The notes under the pieces are model-generated. The model was not told where the DNA came from. It searched no databases and was given only the letters and a program-made list of their open reading frames with translations. Shown piece after piece: positions 11,168 to 25,580 of a stretch of DNA of 64,000 bases. The stretch's first letter is position 1. Every line of letters begins with the position of its first letter. This DNA comes from Deinococcus aestuarii (GTDB lineage Bacteria > Deinococcota > Deinococci > Deinococcales > Deinococcaceae). Both the position numbers and the translations under genes were made by a program. Where the stretch lies: contig NZ_JAHKSN010000010.1 in assembly GCF_018863415.1 (NCBI RefSeq), positions 96,001 through 160,000 of the forward strand, given 5' to 3'.

Positions 11168-12325
11168 ATGCGTGCCCTCGAAGTCTTCACGGTGTTCCTG
11201 CGGCTGGGACTGACAAGCTTCGGGGGGCCGGTGGCGCACCTGGGCTACTTCCGCGCGGAGCTGGTGACGCGGCGCGGCTGGCTGAGCGAGGCGGGGTACG
11301 CGGACGTGGTGGCGCTCGCCCAGTTTTTGCCGGGACCCGCGAGCAGCCAGACGGGGATGGCCGTGGGCCTGCTGCGGGCCGGGTGGGCGGGGATGCTCGC
11401 CGCGTGGGCGGGTTTTACCCTGCCGAGCGCCCTGCTGATGTTCGCCTTCGCGCGCGGGGTGGCGGGCGCGGGCAGCCTGGGAGACGCGGGGTGGCTCGCG
11501 GGGCTCAAGGTCGCGGCGGTCGCCGTCGTCGCGCAGGCGGTGGCGGGGATGTGGGGAAGCCTCGTGACCGACCGGCGGCGGGCTGGGCTGGCGCTGGGGG
11601 TGGCGGCGGCACTCGTGCTCGTGCCGGGGGCACCCGCGCAGGTGGGGGCGCTCGTGGCGTGTGCGGTGGTGGGGTGGCGCTTCCTTCCGGCGGGCACGGG
11701 GGGAGGGGGCAGCCTGCCGCGCGTGCCCGTCCCGCGCCGGGTGGGGGCGGCGCTGCTGCTCGCCTGCGCGGGACTGCTCCTGCTCCCCCTCCTCGCGCCG
11801 CTGGGGGCCGGGTGGGCGCTCGCGGACGCGACCTTCCGGGCGGGGGCGCTGGTCTTCGGCGGGGGGCACGTCGTGCTGCCGCTGCTGGAGACGGGCCTCG
11901 TGCCCCGCTTCCTGACCCACGAGACCTTCGTCGCGGGGTACGGGGCGGCGAACGCGGTGCCGGGGCCGCTTTTCACCTTCGCCACCTACCTCGGCGCGGC
12001 GCAGACGGCGATTCCGGCCTGGGCCGGGGCGGTCATCGCCACCCTCGGTGTCTTCCTGCCCGGCGCGCTGCTGATGGCGGGCACCCTCCCCTTCTGGGCG
12101 ACGCTGGCCGCCCGGCCCGCCGCACGCTCGGCCCTGGCTGGCCTGAATGCCGGGGTGGTGGGGGTGCTCCTCGCCGCGCTGTACGATCCGGTCTTCACTT
12201 CCGGCGTCCGTGGCCCGCGTGAGCTGGCCCTGGCCCTGCTCGCCTACGCGGGACTGACGGCGGGGCGGCTTCCGGCCTGGGCGGTCGTCGGGGCCTGCGC
12301 CGGGCTGGGGTGGGTGGGGCTGTGA
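11168..12325 (+). CDS. chrA: Chromate transporter, ChrA/CHR family
   Basis: 385 residues, mostly hydrophobic, arranged as two homologous CHR halves. The first starts VFLRLGLTSFGGPVAHLGYF and includes ALAQFLPGPASSQTGMAVG; the second contains GALVFGGGHVVLPLLE and NAVPGPLFTFATYLG. Long-chain CHR proteins export chromate taken up through sulfate carriers, or act as anion antiporters. TAGGCT lies 7 bases before the ATG, fitting leaderless expression. The gene ends 13 bases from the convergent YkgJ-type gene. Confidence 0.9.
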   Translation: MRALEVFTVFLRLGLTSFGGPVAHLGYFRAELVTRRGWLSEAGYADVVALAQFLPGPASSQTGMAVGLLRAGWAGMLAAWAGFTLPSALLMFAFARGVAGAGSLGDAGWLAGLKVAAVAVVAQAVAGMWGSLVTDRRRAGLALGVAAALVLVPGAPAQVGALVACAVVGWRFLPAGTGGGGSLPRVPVPRRVGAALLLACAGLLLLPLLAPLGAGWALADATFRAGALVFGGGHVVLPLLETGLVPRFLTHETFVAGYGAANAVPGPLFTFATYLGAAQTAIPAWAGAVIATLGVFLPGALLMAGTLPFWATLAARPAARSALAGLNAGVVGVLLAALYDPVFTSGVRGPRELALALLAYAGLTAGRLPAWAVVGACAGLGWVGL

Positions 12326-12338
12326 CCCGGCCCTCCTC

Positions 12339-12644
12339 TCAGCGGGCGGCCAGAGCCTCTTCCTCCAGCCCGTAAAGCTGGAGAAACCGCTCCACCCGCG
12401 CCGCCAGGGTGGGCAGGGGCGCGACCTCGCCGCACACCCAGTCGGGCCGGTAGTTGCGGCACACTCCGGGCCGCGCCGCGTACACGGCACACAGACAGTC
12501 CGGCCCCAGGTGGACGCACGTCACCCCCAGCGGCTTGCCGAGCGCGTGGATGTCGGGCGCCGCGCAGCACGCCCCACACGCCGTGCACTCCCGCACGAGC
12601 GCGGAGCGGGGCGGGAGGTCGGGGGGCGCGGCGAAGGGGTCCAT
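12339..12644 (-). CDS. YkgJ-family cysteine cluster protein
   Basis: 101 residues with the family's cysteine pattern: CTACGACC near the N-terminus, then CVHLGPDCLC, then CRNY and a final WVC. The cysteines are thought to bind zinc or an Fe-S cluster; the cellular role is unknown. It has no membrane segment. The spacing to the upstream hisC gene (84 bases, same strand) leaves open whether they are co-transcribed. Confidence 0.8.
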   Translation of the reverse strand: MDPFAAPPDLPPRSALVRECTACGACCAAPDIHALGKPLGVTCVHLGPDCLCAVYAARPGVCRNYRPDWVCGEVAPLPTLAARVERFLQLYGLEEEALAAR

Positions 12645-12727
12645 AGGGAGGCAGCAAGGAGGTTACCCCCCTGACGCGGGCCGCTGTGTGACCTGACCTC
12701 GGGCGGGGTCGGTCGCCTCCCACACCT

Positions 12728-13810
12728 CTACCGGAAGGCGCGCGCCGCCGCCAGCAGGGCGTCGTTCTCGGCGGGGGTGCCGATGCCCACCCGCAGGCAG
12801 CCCTGGAGGCCCGGCAACCTGTCCTGACGGCGGACCACGATCCCGCGCGCGAGGAGGTGACGGTACGCGGCGTCCGCGTCCGGCGTCCGCAGCAGGAAGA
12901 AGTTGGCCTGGCTCGGGTGGGCCCGCCAGACGGGGTGCCCCTCCAGCGCGGCGAGCACGCGGGCCCGCTCGGCGACGACCTCGCGGGCGCGGTCCTCCAC
13001 GTACCCGGGGTGTTCGAGCGCGACCTCCAGCGCCGCCTGGGCGAGCGTGCCCACATTGAAGGCGGAGACGAGCTTCTGCACGTGCGCGGCCAGCGTGGGC
13101 GTGCCGAGCGCGTAGCCCAGCCGCACACCCGCCAGCCCCCACGCCTTGCTGAAGGTCCGCAGGCCGATCCGGTTGCCGCCCGCCCGGACCAGCCCCCGGT
13201 AGTCCGTGCCGCTGAACTGGTGGTACGCCTCGTCGAGGACGACGACCCACTTATCCGCCGCCCCCACGACCTCGCGCACGGCGGCCTCCGGGTCGGCGTG
13301 GCCGGTCGGCGCGTGGGGCTGGGTGACGTACAGGACGCCCGGGGGGTTCTCGCGCAAGGCGGCCTTGAGCCCTTCCACGGGCAGCGAGAAGTCGGCGTTG
13401 AGCGGCACCTGCACGAGCCGCGCGCCGAGAAGCTGCGCCTCCAGGGTGTACACGCTGAAGGTGGGGCTGACCGTCAAGACCGTCTGCCCGATCCCCGCGA
13501 GTTCGGTGAGGAGCTTGATGAGGACGTTGCTCCCCGGCGTGACGACCACGCCCTCCGGGTCCCAGCCCTCGAAGGCGGCGACGCGCTCCCGCAGGGTGTC
13601 CGCGTGCAGGTCGGGGTAACGGTTCCAGGGCCGGGCGAGCATCCGCTCGGCGGCGAGGGCCTTGAGTCCCTCGGGGAAATCGTAGGGGCTCTCGTTCTGG
13701 TCGAGTTTGACGGGCACGTCGACCGGCGTGAAGGGATAGGCGGGCACGGCGCGCACGGCGTCGCGCACCCCTGCCGGGTCGCCCGTGCGGGAGAGGGGTT
13801 CGGAGGTCAT
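12728..13810 (-). CDS. hisC: Histidinol-phosphate aminotransferase
   Basis: 360 residues, a fold-type I PLP aminotransferase of the HisC group. [11 protein letters not shown] and the Arg-rich NRYPD segment near the N-terminus bind phosphate. [10 protein letters not shown] provides the PLP Asp/Tyr and [16 protein letters not shown] holds the Schiff-base Lys. It converts imidazole-acetol phosphate to histidinol phosphate in histidine synthesis, in the cytosol. The start at 13810 has GGGAG ten bases upstream; an ATG nine bases earlier (13819) is too close to that site. No other his genes are nearby. Confidence 0.88.
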   Translation of the reverse strand: MTSEPLSRTGDPAGVRDAVRAVPAYPFTPVDVPVKLDQNESPYDFPEGLKALAAERMLARPWNRYPDLHADTLRERVAAFEGWDPEGVVVTPGSNVLIKLLTELAGIGQTVLTVSPTFSVYTLEAQLLGARLVQVPLNADFSLPVEGLKAALRENPPGVLYVTQPHAPTGHADPEAAVREVVGAADKWVVVLDEAYHQFSGTDYRGLVRAGGNRIGLRTFSKAWGLAGVRLGYALGTPTLAAHVQKLVSAFNVGTLAQAALEVALEHPGYVEDRAREVVAERARVLAALEGHPVWRAHPSQANFFLLRTPDADAAYRHLLARGIVVRRQDRLPGLQGCLRVGIGTPAENDALLAAARAFR

Positions 13811-13921
13811 GGGGTTCATTCTCCCACCCCTGCCCCGCCGCGCGTCTACCCAGGCCAAACGGACGTTCGTTCCCCCGCGTGGTAGCCTGCCCCAACCGCG
13901 CCCCGCGCGCCCTTCCCGCCC

Positions 13922-14542
13922 ATGACCGACCTGCCCGCCGACCCGCCCACCCCCGCCCGGACCCGCCGGGAGCAGATTCACGACGTGGCGATCCGCCTCT
14001 TTTCCGAGCGCGGGTACCACGCGACGAGCATGCGCGACCTCGCCGGGGAGCTGGGGATGCAGGGGGGCAGCCTCTACGCCCACATCAGCGGCAAGGAGGA
14101 ACTGCTGATCGAGATCGTCAACCGGGCGGCGCGGCAGTTCGACGCGGCCCTCTTCCCGCTGCGGGATGAGGCCCTTCCTGCCGAGGCCAAGCTGCGCGAG
14201 GCGATGTACCGCCACCTGCGGGTGGTCGCCGACAACATGGAGAGCGCGACCGTGTTCTTCCACGAGTGGAAGCACCTCTCGCCCGCCGCGTACCGCCACG
14301 TCACCGACTGGCGCGACACCATCGACACCTTTTACCGTGACCTCGTGCGGCAGGGCGTCGGCGAGGGGGTGCTCCGCGCCGACCTCGACGTGAGGATGGC
14401 CGCCAACCTGATCCTCTCCGCCGTGAACTGGGCGTATACCTGGTACCGCCCCGGCGGCCCCCTCTCGCCGCGCGACGTGGCGGAGGGCTATGCCGACATG
14501 CTGCTCGGCGGCCTGCGCGCCGGGAAGGGAGAGGGTGCGTGA
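13922..14542 (+). CDS. TetR/AcrR-family transcriptional regulator
   Basis: 206 residues. The N-terminal helix-turn-helix reads [23 protein letters not shown] followed by [15 protein letters not shown], typical of TetR. The C-terminal ligand domain contains FFHEWKHL and [10 protein letters not shown], features shared with regulators of fatty-acid, acyl-CoA or sterol catabolism (KstR2/FadR-type TetRs). The ligand is inferred only. It overlaps the next gene by four bases (GTGA), so that gene is translationally coupled and may belong to its regulon. Confidence 0.85.
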   Translation: MTDLPADPPTPARTRREQIHDVAIRLFSERGYHATSMRDLAGELGMQGGSLYAHISGKEELLIEIVNRAARQFDAALFPLRDEALPAEAKLREAMYRHLRVVADNMESATVFFHEWKHLSPAAYRHVTDWRDTIDTFYRDLVRQGVGEGVLRADLDVRMAANLILSAVNWAYTWYRPGGPLSPRDVAEGYADMLLGGLRAGKGEGA

Positions 14543-14877
14543 GTTTCCCCACCGTCACCGTCCGCATCCGCGACGCGCTGCGTTACGCCCAGGGCCGCGC
14601 CGAGAAAGTGAGCCGTACCCAGCAGCTCGAACTCGACCCCAACCTCTTCATCCGCATCGCGCCGGGGGGCCGCCGCTTCCTCCTCTTCTGCCTGGAGGGC
14701 GAGCCCGACCACGCCACCGCCCGCGCCGTCGCGGAGGCGCTGGGCCTGAAAGACCCCCGGTACGGCTGGCACCAGGGCGCGACCCTCCGCTCGCTGACGG
14801 TGGTGGAGGAGGGAGCGGACCCAGGCCCCGACCTGAACTCCCATCTTTCCCCCGAAGCTGACGGGGAGATGAGCTGA
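14539..14877 (+). CDS. Conserved hypothetical protein coupled to the TetR gene
   Basis: 112 residues with no membrane segment. It begins at a GTG that overlaps the TetR stop codon. The sequence contains a compact alpha/beta-looking segment ([21 protein letters not shown], then [12 protein letters not shown]) and a disordered acidic tail. I do not recognise the family. Its only functional hint is its tight coupling with the regulator. Confidence 0.65.
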   Translation: MSFPTVTVRIRDALRYAQGRAEKVSRTQQLELDPNLFIRIAPGGRRFLLFCLEGEPDHATARAVAEALGLKDPRYGWHQGATLRSLTVVEEGADPGPDLNSHLSPEADGEMS

Positions 14878-14941
14878 GAGCCCTCCCGGCGGCGCCTCTT
14901 CCCTTCACCCCGGCAGGACGGGCACGACTACAGTGACCCGT

Positions 14942-15397
14942 ATGCGAAAACTCCTCTTGCTGGGGCTGCCCCTCGTCATCGCCGCTTGCAGCACGGTCGG
15001 CGTGCCCGATGGGGACGTGACGGGCGACATCACGGGCGCCCCGACGAACCAGGGCACCATCCGGCTGGCCCTGCTCGGCCTGACCTTCGGCGGCGCCGTC
15101 AACGAGAGCGTGGAACAGTTCGCCGTGACCCCCACCGACCGGGGTGTGTACGCCCTCAGCCTGCCCGCCTCCCCCCGTGACGGAGGGTACGAGGTCATCG
15201 CCTACGCCGACCGCGACGGCAACGGCAGCTACGACCCGGGCGAGACGCGCACCCAGTCGAGTGGCAAGGTTCTCGCCTACACCACCAGCAACTTCGTCGG
15301 CAACGTGACGGGGCTGAGCAAGGGCTGGAACTTCGTGCAAGACGGCAGGCTCGTCAAGAGCGGCACGCCCTTCAACAACTACGACCTGAGCTTCTGA
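14942..15397 (+). CDS. Lipoprotein (paralogue A)
   Basis: 151 residues with a lipoprotein signal: MRKLLLLGLPLVIAACS, lipobox IAAC, so it is anchored after cleavage at Cys18. The mature part has a VTGDITG strand, RLALLGLTFGG, and a cytoplasm-like calcium-loop string YADRDGNGSYDPGE that resembles an EF-hand/dockerin loop. It ends NNYDLSF. Start at 14942 is chosen because TACAGT lies 7 bases upstream (leaderless) and the signal peptide begins there; a GTG nine bases earlier is less likely. The gene at 16096 is a clear paralogue. Confidence 0.8.
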   Translation: MRKLLLLGLPLVIAACSTVGVPDGDVTGDITGAPTNQGTIRLALLGLTFGGAVNESVEQFAVTPTDRGVYALSLPASPRDGGYEVIAYADRDGNGSYDPGETRTQSSGKVLAYTTSNFVGNVTGLSKGWNFVQDGRLVKSGTPFNNYDLSF

Positions 15398-15412
15398 CCT
15401 CCGGGACCAAAC

Positions 15413-15450
15413 ACGGGAGCCGTCTCCAGGGTGGGGCGGCTCCCGTTCCC
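15413..15450 (+). terminator. Rho-independent terminator after lipoprotein A
   Basis: Ten-base arms ACGGGAGCCG (15413-15422) and CGGCTCCCGT (15437-15446) with a TTCCC tail, 15 bases past the stop codon. Confidence 0.7.
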
Positions 15451-15501
15451 TCTGGCCTCAGTTCGCCGGGTTGGTGCCTTCACCCCTGGTAGGGTGACGA
15501 C

Positions 15502-16032
15502 GTGGCTCCGCTCGAACTCCCGCTCCAGGTCGTTCATAACCGGCCTTTTGTGCGGTTGGACTACCACTCCGGCTTGAGCAGACGTGCGGGCATAGGGACT
15601 CTCCTCGACACGGGTGGAGGGGCGGTGTTGCTGGGGCGGCGGCTGCGTGAAGAATTGGGCTTGCCATCCACAGGTGCCCCGGTTCAGGAAGACGGAGGCT
15701 GGATCACCCCTCCTGCTCCCCCTGAGGTGACCGTTCAGGGACGCCCCCTCTCACTTGACGGCTGCCAAGTCTTCGGGGTGGAGCACGACCGGATCGCCCC
15801 GGCGGCCTTCGATGCCCCCGCGTTTCTCCCCGCCAGGTTTTTCAGGCAGCACAGCGTGACCTTCGATTACCCAGGCCGAACGCTTCTGGACCAGCCGGGC
15901 ACCCTTGCCGCAGACGCCTCTTTTCCTGCCGACGTGCATAGCGAGACGGTGATCGCGGCGGGGGCGAAGGAGGTGCCTGGCCTGAACGGCCCGATCTTAC
16001 CTGCTCAGGAGGAGGGCACCGGGCTGGAATAG
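15502..16032 (+). CDS. Retropepsin-like aspartic protease domain protein
   Basis: 176 residues. The motif LLDTGGGAVLLGRRL near residue 34 is the hallmark of single-lobe retropepsin-like proteases (hDTGxxxhhh), with a following strand pair around VTVQGRPLSLDGCQVFG. There is no signal peptide, so a cytoplasmic location is likely. A start at GTG 15502 is supported by TAGGGT six bases upstream. Activity is uncertain: the Asp-Thr-Gly is intact, but the rest is divergent and the C-terminal tail looks abruptly ended. Confidence 0.6.
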   Translation: MAPLELPLQVVHNRPFVRLDYHSGLSRRAGIGTLLDTGGGAVLLGRRLREELGLPSTGAPVQEDGGWITPPAPPEVTVQGRPLSLDGCQVFGVEHDRIAPAAFDAPAFLPARFFRQHSVTFDYPGRTLLDQPGTLAADASFPADVHSETVIAAGAKEVPGLNGPILPAQEEGTGLE

Positions 16033-16095
16033 GGGCAGTTCCGGGAGAGGGCCGTCTCTCAGCCGCACCTGACGAGCAAGGCTACAATCATCTGT

Positions 16096-16563
16096 ATGGG
16101 CAGAACCGTCCTGCTGGTCCTACCGACGGTGCTGGCGTCGTGCGGCCTCCTGGGCATACCGACCGGCCACGACGTCATGGGCACCCTGTCGGGTACAGCC
16201 CCGGGTGGTGGCGACGTGCGGCTCGCTTTCGTGGGTCTCTCCCTCGATGAGACGGTGAACCCCGATGTGCCGCAGATCGATATTTCCCTGGAAGACGGGG
16301 GCAACTTCGGAGTCGATTTCCCAACCAATCCTGCCTGGAAGGTCTATCAGGTGATCGGCTACGTGGACAGCCATGCCAATCGGAAGTATGACGCGGGCGA
16401 GCCGCGGACACGGAACAACAACAAATACCTCGTCTACAGCCGTGGCGGGACGACCGATCTCCTCTCCGGGCTCCGGGCAGGCTGGAATCTGGTGACCTAC
16501 CCCTACACGCCCGGAAGTGTCACGCAGCCGAAACGGGTCACCGGGTACGACCTGAGCTGGTGA
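16096..16563 (+). CDS. Lipoprotein (paralogue B)
   Basis: 155 residues with lipobox LASC after a hydrophobic start, then [43 protein letters not shown] and a GYDLSW end. These match lipoprotein A segment by segment (GDITG / RLALLGL / VIAYADRDGNGSYDPGETRT / YDLSF). TACAAT is 7 bases before the ATG, a leaderless start. The two paralogues probably arose by a local duplication. Function unknown; both are expected on the cell envelope. Confidence 0.8.
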   Translation: MGRTVLLVLPTVLASCGLLGIPTGHDVMGTLSGTAPGGGDVRLAFVGLSLDETVNPDVPQIDISLEDGGNFGVDFPTNPAWKVYQVIGYVDSHANRKYDAGEPRTRNNNKYLVYSRGGTTDLLSGLRAGWNLVTYPYTPGSVTQPKRVTGYDLSW

Positions 16564-16578
16564 AGATCACGCGAAAAA

Positions 16579-16617
16579 GAGGGGCGGTCGGCCTTCCCGG
16601 CCCCGCCCCTCCTCGCC
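16579..16617 (+). terminator. GC-rich hairpin between lipoprotein B and the convergent SRPBCC gene
   Basis: GGGGCGG and its complement CCGCCCC flank a short loop 15 bases past the lipoprotein B stop. It is preceded by an A-run, so it may act for both converging genes. Confidence 0.55.
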
Positions 16618-16624
16618 TCCGCCC

Positions 16625-17290
<666 letters not shown>

Positions 17291-17366
17291 GAAGGGTTCC
17301 TCCGCTCCGGGCAGTCTAGGGGGTGTTCTCATGGACCCGGTGAATGCTTCCCCAAGTCACCGTAAA

Positions 17367-17405
17367 GAGCCCCCGGCCCGCATAGGCTCGCGGGCCGGGG
17401 GGCTC
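17367..17405 (-). terminator. Strong terminator of the 17415-17726 gene
   Basis: A near-perfect 15-base GC-rich stem (17367-17381 with 17390-17405, one bulged base) followed on the minus strand by CTTTA, ten bases after the stop codon at 17415. Confidence 0.7.
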
Positions 17406-17414
17406 GGAGGGGGC

Positions 17415-17726
17415 TCAGCCGTTCTCGTTCCGGTCGTCGCCGCTCGCCCCGATGATCCCGGCGTCCCGCCCCTCGCCGGTGGGCTTGAGCATCCCGCTGT
17501 TGTCCATCTGTCGGGCGGGGTCGCTCTGCTCGTCCGCGGGCAGGGCGCCCTCCTGCCCCGAGTCCGCGTGGCTCTCCGTGATGGCTCCGGTGGCCTCGCG
17601 GTCGGCCCCCGTCACCGGGCTGCCGGGCACCCCGGGGCCGAGGTTGGTGTTCGCGTCGGGGGCGTTGTCGCCAGCACCCATGTACGACTCGTTGGTCTCA
17701 CCGGCGCCCTTGTTGCGTTCGTCCAT
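17415..17726 (-). CDS. Small hydrophilic, probably disordered protein
   Basis: 103 residues, rich in Gly, Asp, Asn, Glu and Pro with no hydrophobic core ([19 protein letters not shown] start; NRNENG-like end). AGGAGG stands seven bases upstream of the ATG at 17726, a strong ribosome site that fixes the start. I recognise no family. Composition is like small desiccation- or stress-linked hydrophilins in this group of bacteria, but that is only an analogy. Confidence 0.7.
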   Translation of the reverse strand: MDERNKGAGETNESYMGAGDNAPDANTNLGPGVPGSPVTGADREATGAITESHADSGQEGALPADEQSDPARQMDNSGMLKPTGEGRDAGIIGASGDDRNENG

Positions 17727-17861
17727 AAGGAAACCTCCTGGGTGGTCGGGCCGTGCGTCTGGAAAGGCCATGCTCCCCGGGCCGGGTGCGGGGCGGATGT
17801 GCCCGCCTTGAGGGCCCCCTCACGCTCGCCCGCCCCGGCTGGCCGCGCTAGGCTGGCGGGC

Positions 17862-18770
17862 GTGAGCCGATCCGTCTCCTCCCGCGCGCCGCAGATCGGT
17901 CGTCTCGACGCCCTCTCGCTGGGGGCGATCCTCGTCACCCTGGTGTTCTGGGCGTCGGCCTTCGCGGGCATCCGGGCCGGACTGGAGGCGTTCACACCGG
18001 GGCACCTCACGCTCTACCGCTTTCTGGTGGCGGGGGCGGCCCTGATCGTGTACGCCGTGGTCGCGCGCATCCCCGTGCCGCCCGCGCGGGACCTCGGGCA
18101 GATCTTCGTGCTCAGCCTCGCGGGAATCACTCTCTATCACCTGCTGCTGAATATCGGCGAACTCAGCGTGCCCGCCGGGACGGCCAGCCTGATCGTCGCG
18201 GCGGGGCCCGTCATCACGGCGCTCCTCGCCACGCGCTTCGCGGGGGAGCGGCTGAACACGCTGGGGTGGCTGGGCACCGGGATCAGCCTGGGCGGCGTGG
18301 CTCTGATCGTGCTCGGGCGCGGCGAGAGCGTGGAGTTCACGCGCGGGGCGCTGTTGATCCTGGCGGCGGCCTTTTTCACCAGCCTGTATTTCGTGTTTCA
18401 GCGGCCCCTCTTGAGACGGATGAATCCCCTGCACTTCACGGTCTGGAGCCTGCTGCTGGGGACCCTGCCCCTGCTCGCCTTCCTGCCGGGCTTCGGGGCA
18501 CAGCTCGCGGCGGCTCCGCTCCCGGCCCACCTCGCGGTGATCTACCTGGGGCTCTTCCCGTCGGTGGTCGGCTACCTGACGTGGACCTTCGCCCTCTCGC
18601 GGGTCGGCGCCAGCACGACGACCTCCTTCCTGTACGTCAGCCCGGTGCTCGCCATTCTGATCGGGTGGCTGTGGCTGGGGGAGGTGCCGGGCGCGGTCAG
18701 CCTGGTCGGCGGTCTGATCGCGGTGGCGGGCGTCATCCTCGTGAACACGCGGGGGAGGCCCGCCCCATGA
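17862..18770 (+). CDS. EamA/DMT-family transporter
   Basis: 302 residues with about ten membrane helices in two EamA repeats (first [20 protein letters not shown], last [20 protein letters not shown]). The family exports amino acids, nucleotides or other metabolites. GTG 17862 is chosen: TAGGCT lies 7 bases upstream, and the protein then begins just before the first helix. The stop codon overlaps the start of the ABC fusion gene (ATGA), implying coupled translation. Confidence 0.88.
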   Translation: MSRSVSSRAPQIGRLDALSLGAILVTLVFWASAFAGIRAGLEAFTPGHLTLYRFLVAGAALIVYAVVARIPVPPARDLGQIFVLSLAGITLYHLLLNIGELSVPAGTASLIVAAGPVITALLATRFAGERLNTLGWLGTGISLGGVALIVLGRGESVEFTRGALLILAAAFFTSLYFVFQRPLLRRMNPLHFTVWSLLLGTLPLLAFLPGFGAQLAAAPLPAHLAVIYLGLFPSVVGYLTWTFALSRVGASTTTSFLYVSPVLAILIGWLWLGEVPGAVSLVGGLIAVAGVILVNTRGRPAP

Positions 18771-20272
18771 CCGGCACCCACGAACGCGGCCAGGTGGAGC
18801 TCCCCCGGCAGGACCCCTCCATCGCCATCCGGCTGGACGGCGTGACCATGCGGCTGGGCGGGCTGACGATCCTCGATGGCGTCTCGCTGACGGTCCCGCA
18901 CGGCGAGTTCCTGGCGGTGATCGGCCCCAGCGGCGAGGGCAAGAGCACCCTGCTGCGGGTGCTGGCGGGGCTGCTCAGGCCCCAGGCGGGCACGGTGGAG
19001 GTCGCCTCGCCGCCCGCGCTGATGTTTCAGGACGACCGCCTGCTGCCGTGGCGCACCGCCCTGCGGAACGTGCGGCTGCCGCGAGACCTCGGGGCGGGGG
19101 GCGGCCTGGAGCCGGGGGAGGCGCTGCACCTCGTCGGCCTGGATCACTACGCGGCCTACTTCCCGGGGCAGCTCTCGGGCGGGATGCGGGCGCGGGTGGC
19201 GCTCGCCCGCGCGCTCGCCCAGAGCGGCGACGTGCTGCTCCTCGACGAGCCCTTCGCGGCGCTCGACGCCCTCGTGCGCGAGCGCTTCAACGCCGAGCTG
19301 CGCCACCTCCACGACAAGACGGGGCGCACGACGGTCCTCGTGACCCACTCCATCCGGGAGGCCGCCACCCTCGCCGACCGGGTGGCCGTGCTGCGCGCGG
19401 GGCGGATCGTGGAGATTCTGGACACCCGGCAAAAGACCCACGCCCCGGCGGCGAGCCCGGTCGAGGCCCACCTGCGCGCCCTGCTCGGCGCCGGGAACAG
19501 CACGCGGCTCGTCGTGGCCCCCAAGGGCCGGATGCGCCTGGGCTGGCTCGCCCCCATCGCCGCGCTGCTCGTGGGGCTGGGGCTGTGGGAGCTGGGAGCA
19601 CGGCTGCTCAATCAGCCCTTCCTCCTCCCCGGCCCCGGGCAGGTCTGGGCGGAGTTCGCCAAGACACCGGGCGAGTTCGTGGCCTTCACCTGGGCGACGG
19701 CGCGGGTGGCCCTGCTCGGGGCGCTGCTGGGCAGCCTCGCCGGGGCGCTGATCGGCTATCCGCTCGGCAAGTCCCGCGCGCTCGAACGCTTCCTGAGCCC
19801 CTTCGTGGTCGCCTCGCAGAGCACACCCATCGTGGTGCTCGCGCCGCTGCTGATCACGTGGTTCGGCTTCGGGGCGGTGCCCGCCGTGCTCGTGAGTGCC
19901 CTGAGCGCCCTCTACCCCGTCATGGTCGCCACCATCGTGGGGGTGCGGGAGGTTCGGCCCACCGACCACGAACTGTTCTCGACCCTGCGCGCGGGTCCCT
20001 GGCAGCGGCTGACCCGCCTCGAACTGCCCTCTGCCCTGCCCGTCATGCTCGGCGGGCTGCGGCTGGCGCTGAGTCTCGCGCTGATCGGCGCGGTCGTGTG
20101 GGAGTTCGTGAGCAACCAGCCGGGGCTGGGCTTCGCCGTCAACCAGGCCCGCGCGTACTACAACACGCCCCGCCAGTTCGCCGCCATCGTGCTGCTGATC
20201 CTGCTCGGCGTGGCGCTGTACACGGCGGTGGTGGCGCTGGAGCGGCGGGTGCTGCGGTACCGCCGGGGGTAA
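18767..20272 (+). CDS. Fused ABC ATPase-permease, nitrate/sulfonate/taurine (NitT/TauT) type
   Basis: 501 residues. Residues 1-235 form an SsuB/TauB-like ATPase: Walker [11 protein letters not shown]-loop FQDDRLLPW, signature [16 protein letters not shown], Walker [13 protein letters not shown] and switch His in VTHSIREA. After a linker, residues 255-500 form an SsuC/TauC-like permease with about six helices and the EAA-type loop [24 protein letters not shown]. These two parts are normally separate genes. Likely imports sulfonate, thiamine precursor or a related anion with a binding protein encoded elsewhere; none is adjacent. Confidence 0.88.
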   Translation: MTGTHERGQVELPRQDPSIAIRLDGVTMRLGGLTILDGVSLTVPHGEFLAVIGPSGEGKSTLLRVLAGLLRPQAGTVEVASPPALMFQDDRLLPWRTALRNVRLPRDLGAGGGLEPGEALHLVGLDHYAAYFPGQLSGGMRARVALARALAQSGDVLLLDEPFAALDALVRERFNAELRHLHDKTGRTTVLVTHSIREAATLADRVAVLRAGRIVEILDTRQKTHAPAASPVEAHLRALLGAGNSTRLVVAPKGRMRLGWLAPIAALLVGLGLWELGARLLNQPFLLPGPGQVWAEFAKTPGEFVAFTWATARVALLGALLGSLAGALIGYPLGKSRALERFLSPFVVASQSTPIVVLAPLLITWFGFGAVPAVLVSALSALYPVMVATIVGVREVRPTDHELFSTLRAGPWQRLTRLELPSALPVMLGGLRLALSLALIGAVVWEFVSNQPGLGFAVNQARAYYNTPRQFAAIVLLILLGVALYTAVVALERRVLRYRRG

Positions 20273-20367
20273 GGGGTGAGGAGGGAGTGGAGAACAGAGG
20301 ATACGACCTCCTCCCCACGGACGACTTCCCACGGACCTGCCCGCCCGCACCGCGTACCCTACCCCTC

Positions 20368-20774
20368 ATGGAGAGGCCAGTCGTCTGCGTGGGGGCGCTC
20401 GTGTGGGGACCGGACGGGCGGGTGCTGATCGTCCGCACGACGAAGTGGCGCGGCCTGTGGGGGGTGCCCGGCGGCAAGGTGGACTGGGGCGAGACGCTGG
20501 AGGCGGCGGTCACGCGCGAGTTCTGGGAGGAGACGGGGTTGAGGCTGAGCGACGTGAGGTACGCCCAGACCCAGGAGGCTGTGCTGAGCCCCGAGTTCCA
20601 CAAGCCCGCCCACATGGTCCTCGTGGACTTCTTCGCCCGGACGGACGACCCCGAGGTCTCACCCAACGAGGAGATCGAGGAGTGGGCGTGGGTGCCGCTG
20701 GCGAAGGCTGGGGATTATCCCCTGAACACCGTCACCCGCACGCTCGTCGAGCTGGCGCTGGCGCGGGGCGAGGC

Positions 20775-20778
<4 letters not shown>
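20368..20778 (+). CDS. Nudix hydrolase
   Basis: 136 residues with a complete Nudix box [23 protein letters not shown] (G-x5-E-x7-REFxEExG). Such enzymes cleave nucleoside diphosphates linked to another moiety. The specific substrate is not evident, although the short MutT-like size fits house-cleaning of nucleotides. TACCCT is 7 bases before the ATG (leaderless). The stop overlaps the next gene's GTG. Confidence 0.87.
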
Positions 20779-21506
<728 letters not shown>

Positions 21507-21507
21507 G

Positions 21508-21569
21508 AGCCGTCAGCGGTCAGCGGTCAGCCGTCAGCGACAAAGGCTGAAAGCTGACCGCTGACGGCT
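21508..21569. repeat. Intergenic palindromic repeat (AGCCGTCAGCGGTCAGC type), copy 1
   Basis: A perfect 17-base inverted repeat (21508-21524 with 21553-21569) built of GTCAGC units lies directly after the SDR stop. A related copy is at 39462-39553. It could act as a bidirectional terminator between the converging genes. Confidence 0.75.
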
Positions 21570-21575
21570 GATCGC

Positions 21576-22043
21576 TTACCTCACCGCGCTCACCACCACG
21601 TCCTGCACTGCGTTCCGGGCGGTCGGCAGCGGCTGGGGGGTGGTCGTGCGGTAGAGGAGGCGGCCGCCCGGGGCGGTCACGCGGGCAGTCAGGGCGTAGG
21701 TGCGGCCCGGACGCAGGCGCACGGGGTTGAACTGGAGCTGGTACGGAGTCGAGAGGCGCGAGACGGGGAAGCTCGCCTGCACGCGAAAGAGGCTCGGCCC
21801 GTCCCGGCGCGACACGTCCTCCAGGCTGACCGTCACCGTGCTTCCGGCGGGCAGCCGCACCTCGGCGGGGGCGCGGACCCGCCCGCTGATCACCTGCCAC
21901 CCGTCGGGGAGATCGGCGGGCACGGCGGGGGTGGCGGTGGGCTGAACGCCGGGCGTGGGCGCCGAGGGCCGGGTAATCGTCATCTGCGCCAGGGCAGACG
22001 GGGCGAGGAGGGCAGCGAGAAGCAGGGGCAGGTGGAACCTCAT
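21576..22043 (-). CDS. Secreted YbaY-type lipoprotein-like domain protein
   Basis: 155 residues with a signal peptide (MRFHLPLLLAALLAPSALA, cleavage near ALA-Q; no lipobox Cys, so secreted). The mature part carries a beta-rich domain resembling YbaY (ISGRVRAPAEVRLPAGSTVTVSLEDVSRRD, then RLRPGRTYALTARV). These domains are found in envelope proteins of unclear function. Start at 22043 is chosen because TACCTT is 7 bases upstream. Confidence 0.75.
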   Translation of the reverse strand: MRFHLPLLLAALLAPSALAQMTITRPSAPTPGVQPTATPAVPADLPDGWQVISGRVRAPAEVRLPAGSTVTVSLEDVSRRDGPSLFRVQASFPVSRLSTPYQLQFNPVRLRPGRTYALTARVTAPGGRLLYRTTTPQPLPTARNAVQDVVVSAVR

Positions 22044-22110
22044 GGGGCCCAAGGTAGAGCATCCGCCGGGCCGGGCGAGAGGTCTGGGGCGGTGCCTCCC
22101 GTCCCGAGTT

Positions 22111-23091
<981 letters not shown>

Positions 23092-23116
23092 TGCCGGAAG
23101 GGGACGACCACTCGCC

Positions 23117-24046
<930 letters not shown>

Positions 24047-24131
24047 AACCCTCCGAGTATAGCCGCTCCCTCGCCGTCTCGTCAGGAAGCCGTGAAGGAA
24101 AGCTCACCCCGGGGCACCTACACTGCCCCCT

Positions 24132-25433
<1,302 letters not shown>

Positions 25434-25580
25434 CTGAGGGGCCGGACCGTCTGATTCGAGAATGCGGTCGGGAGGACACCAGGACAGCCGTTCCCTGCTC
25501 CGGGGCGCTTACCCCAACAGAGGCTCATGCGGAGCCCAACGCTCACGCGCGGGGCGACCCTTGTTCGTTCGTCGACGCCT

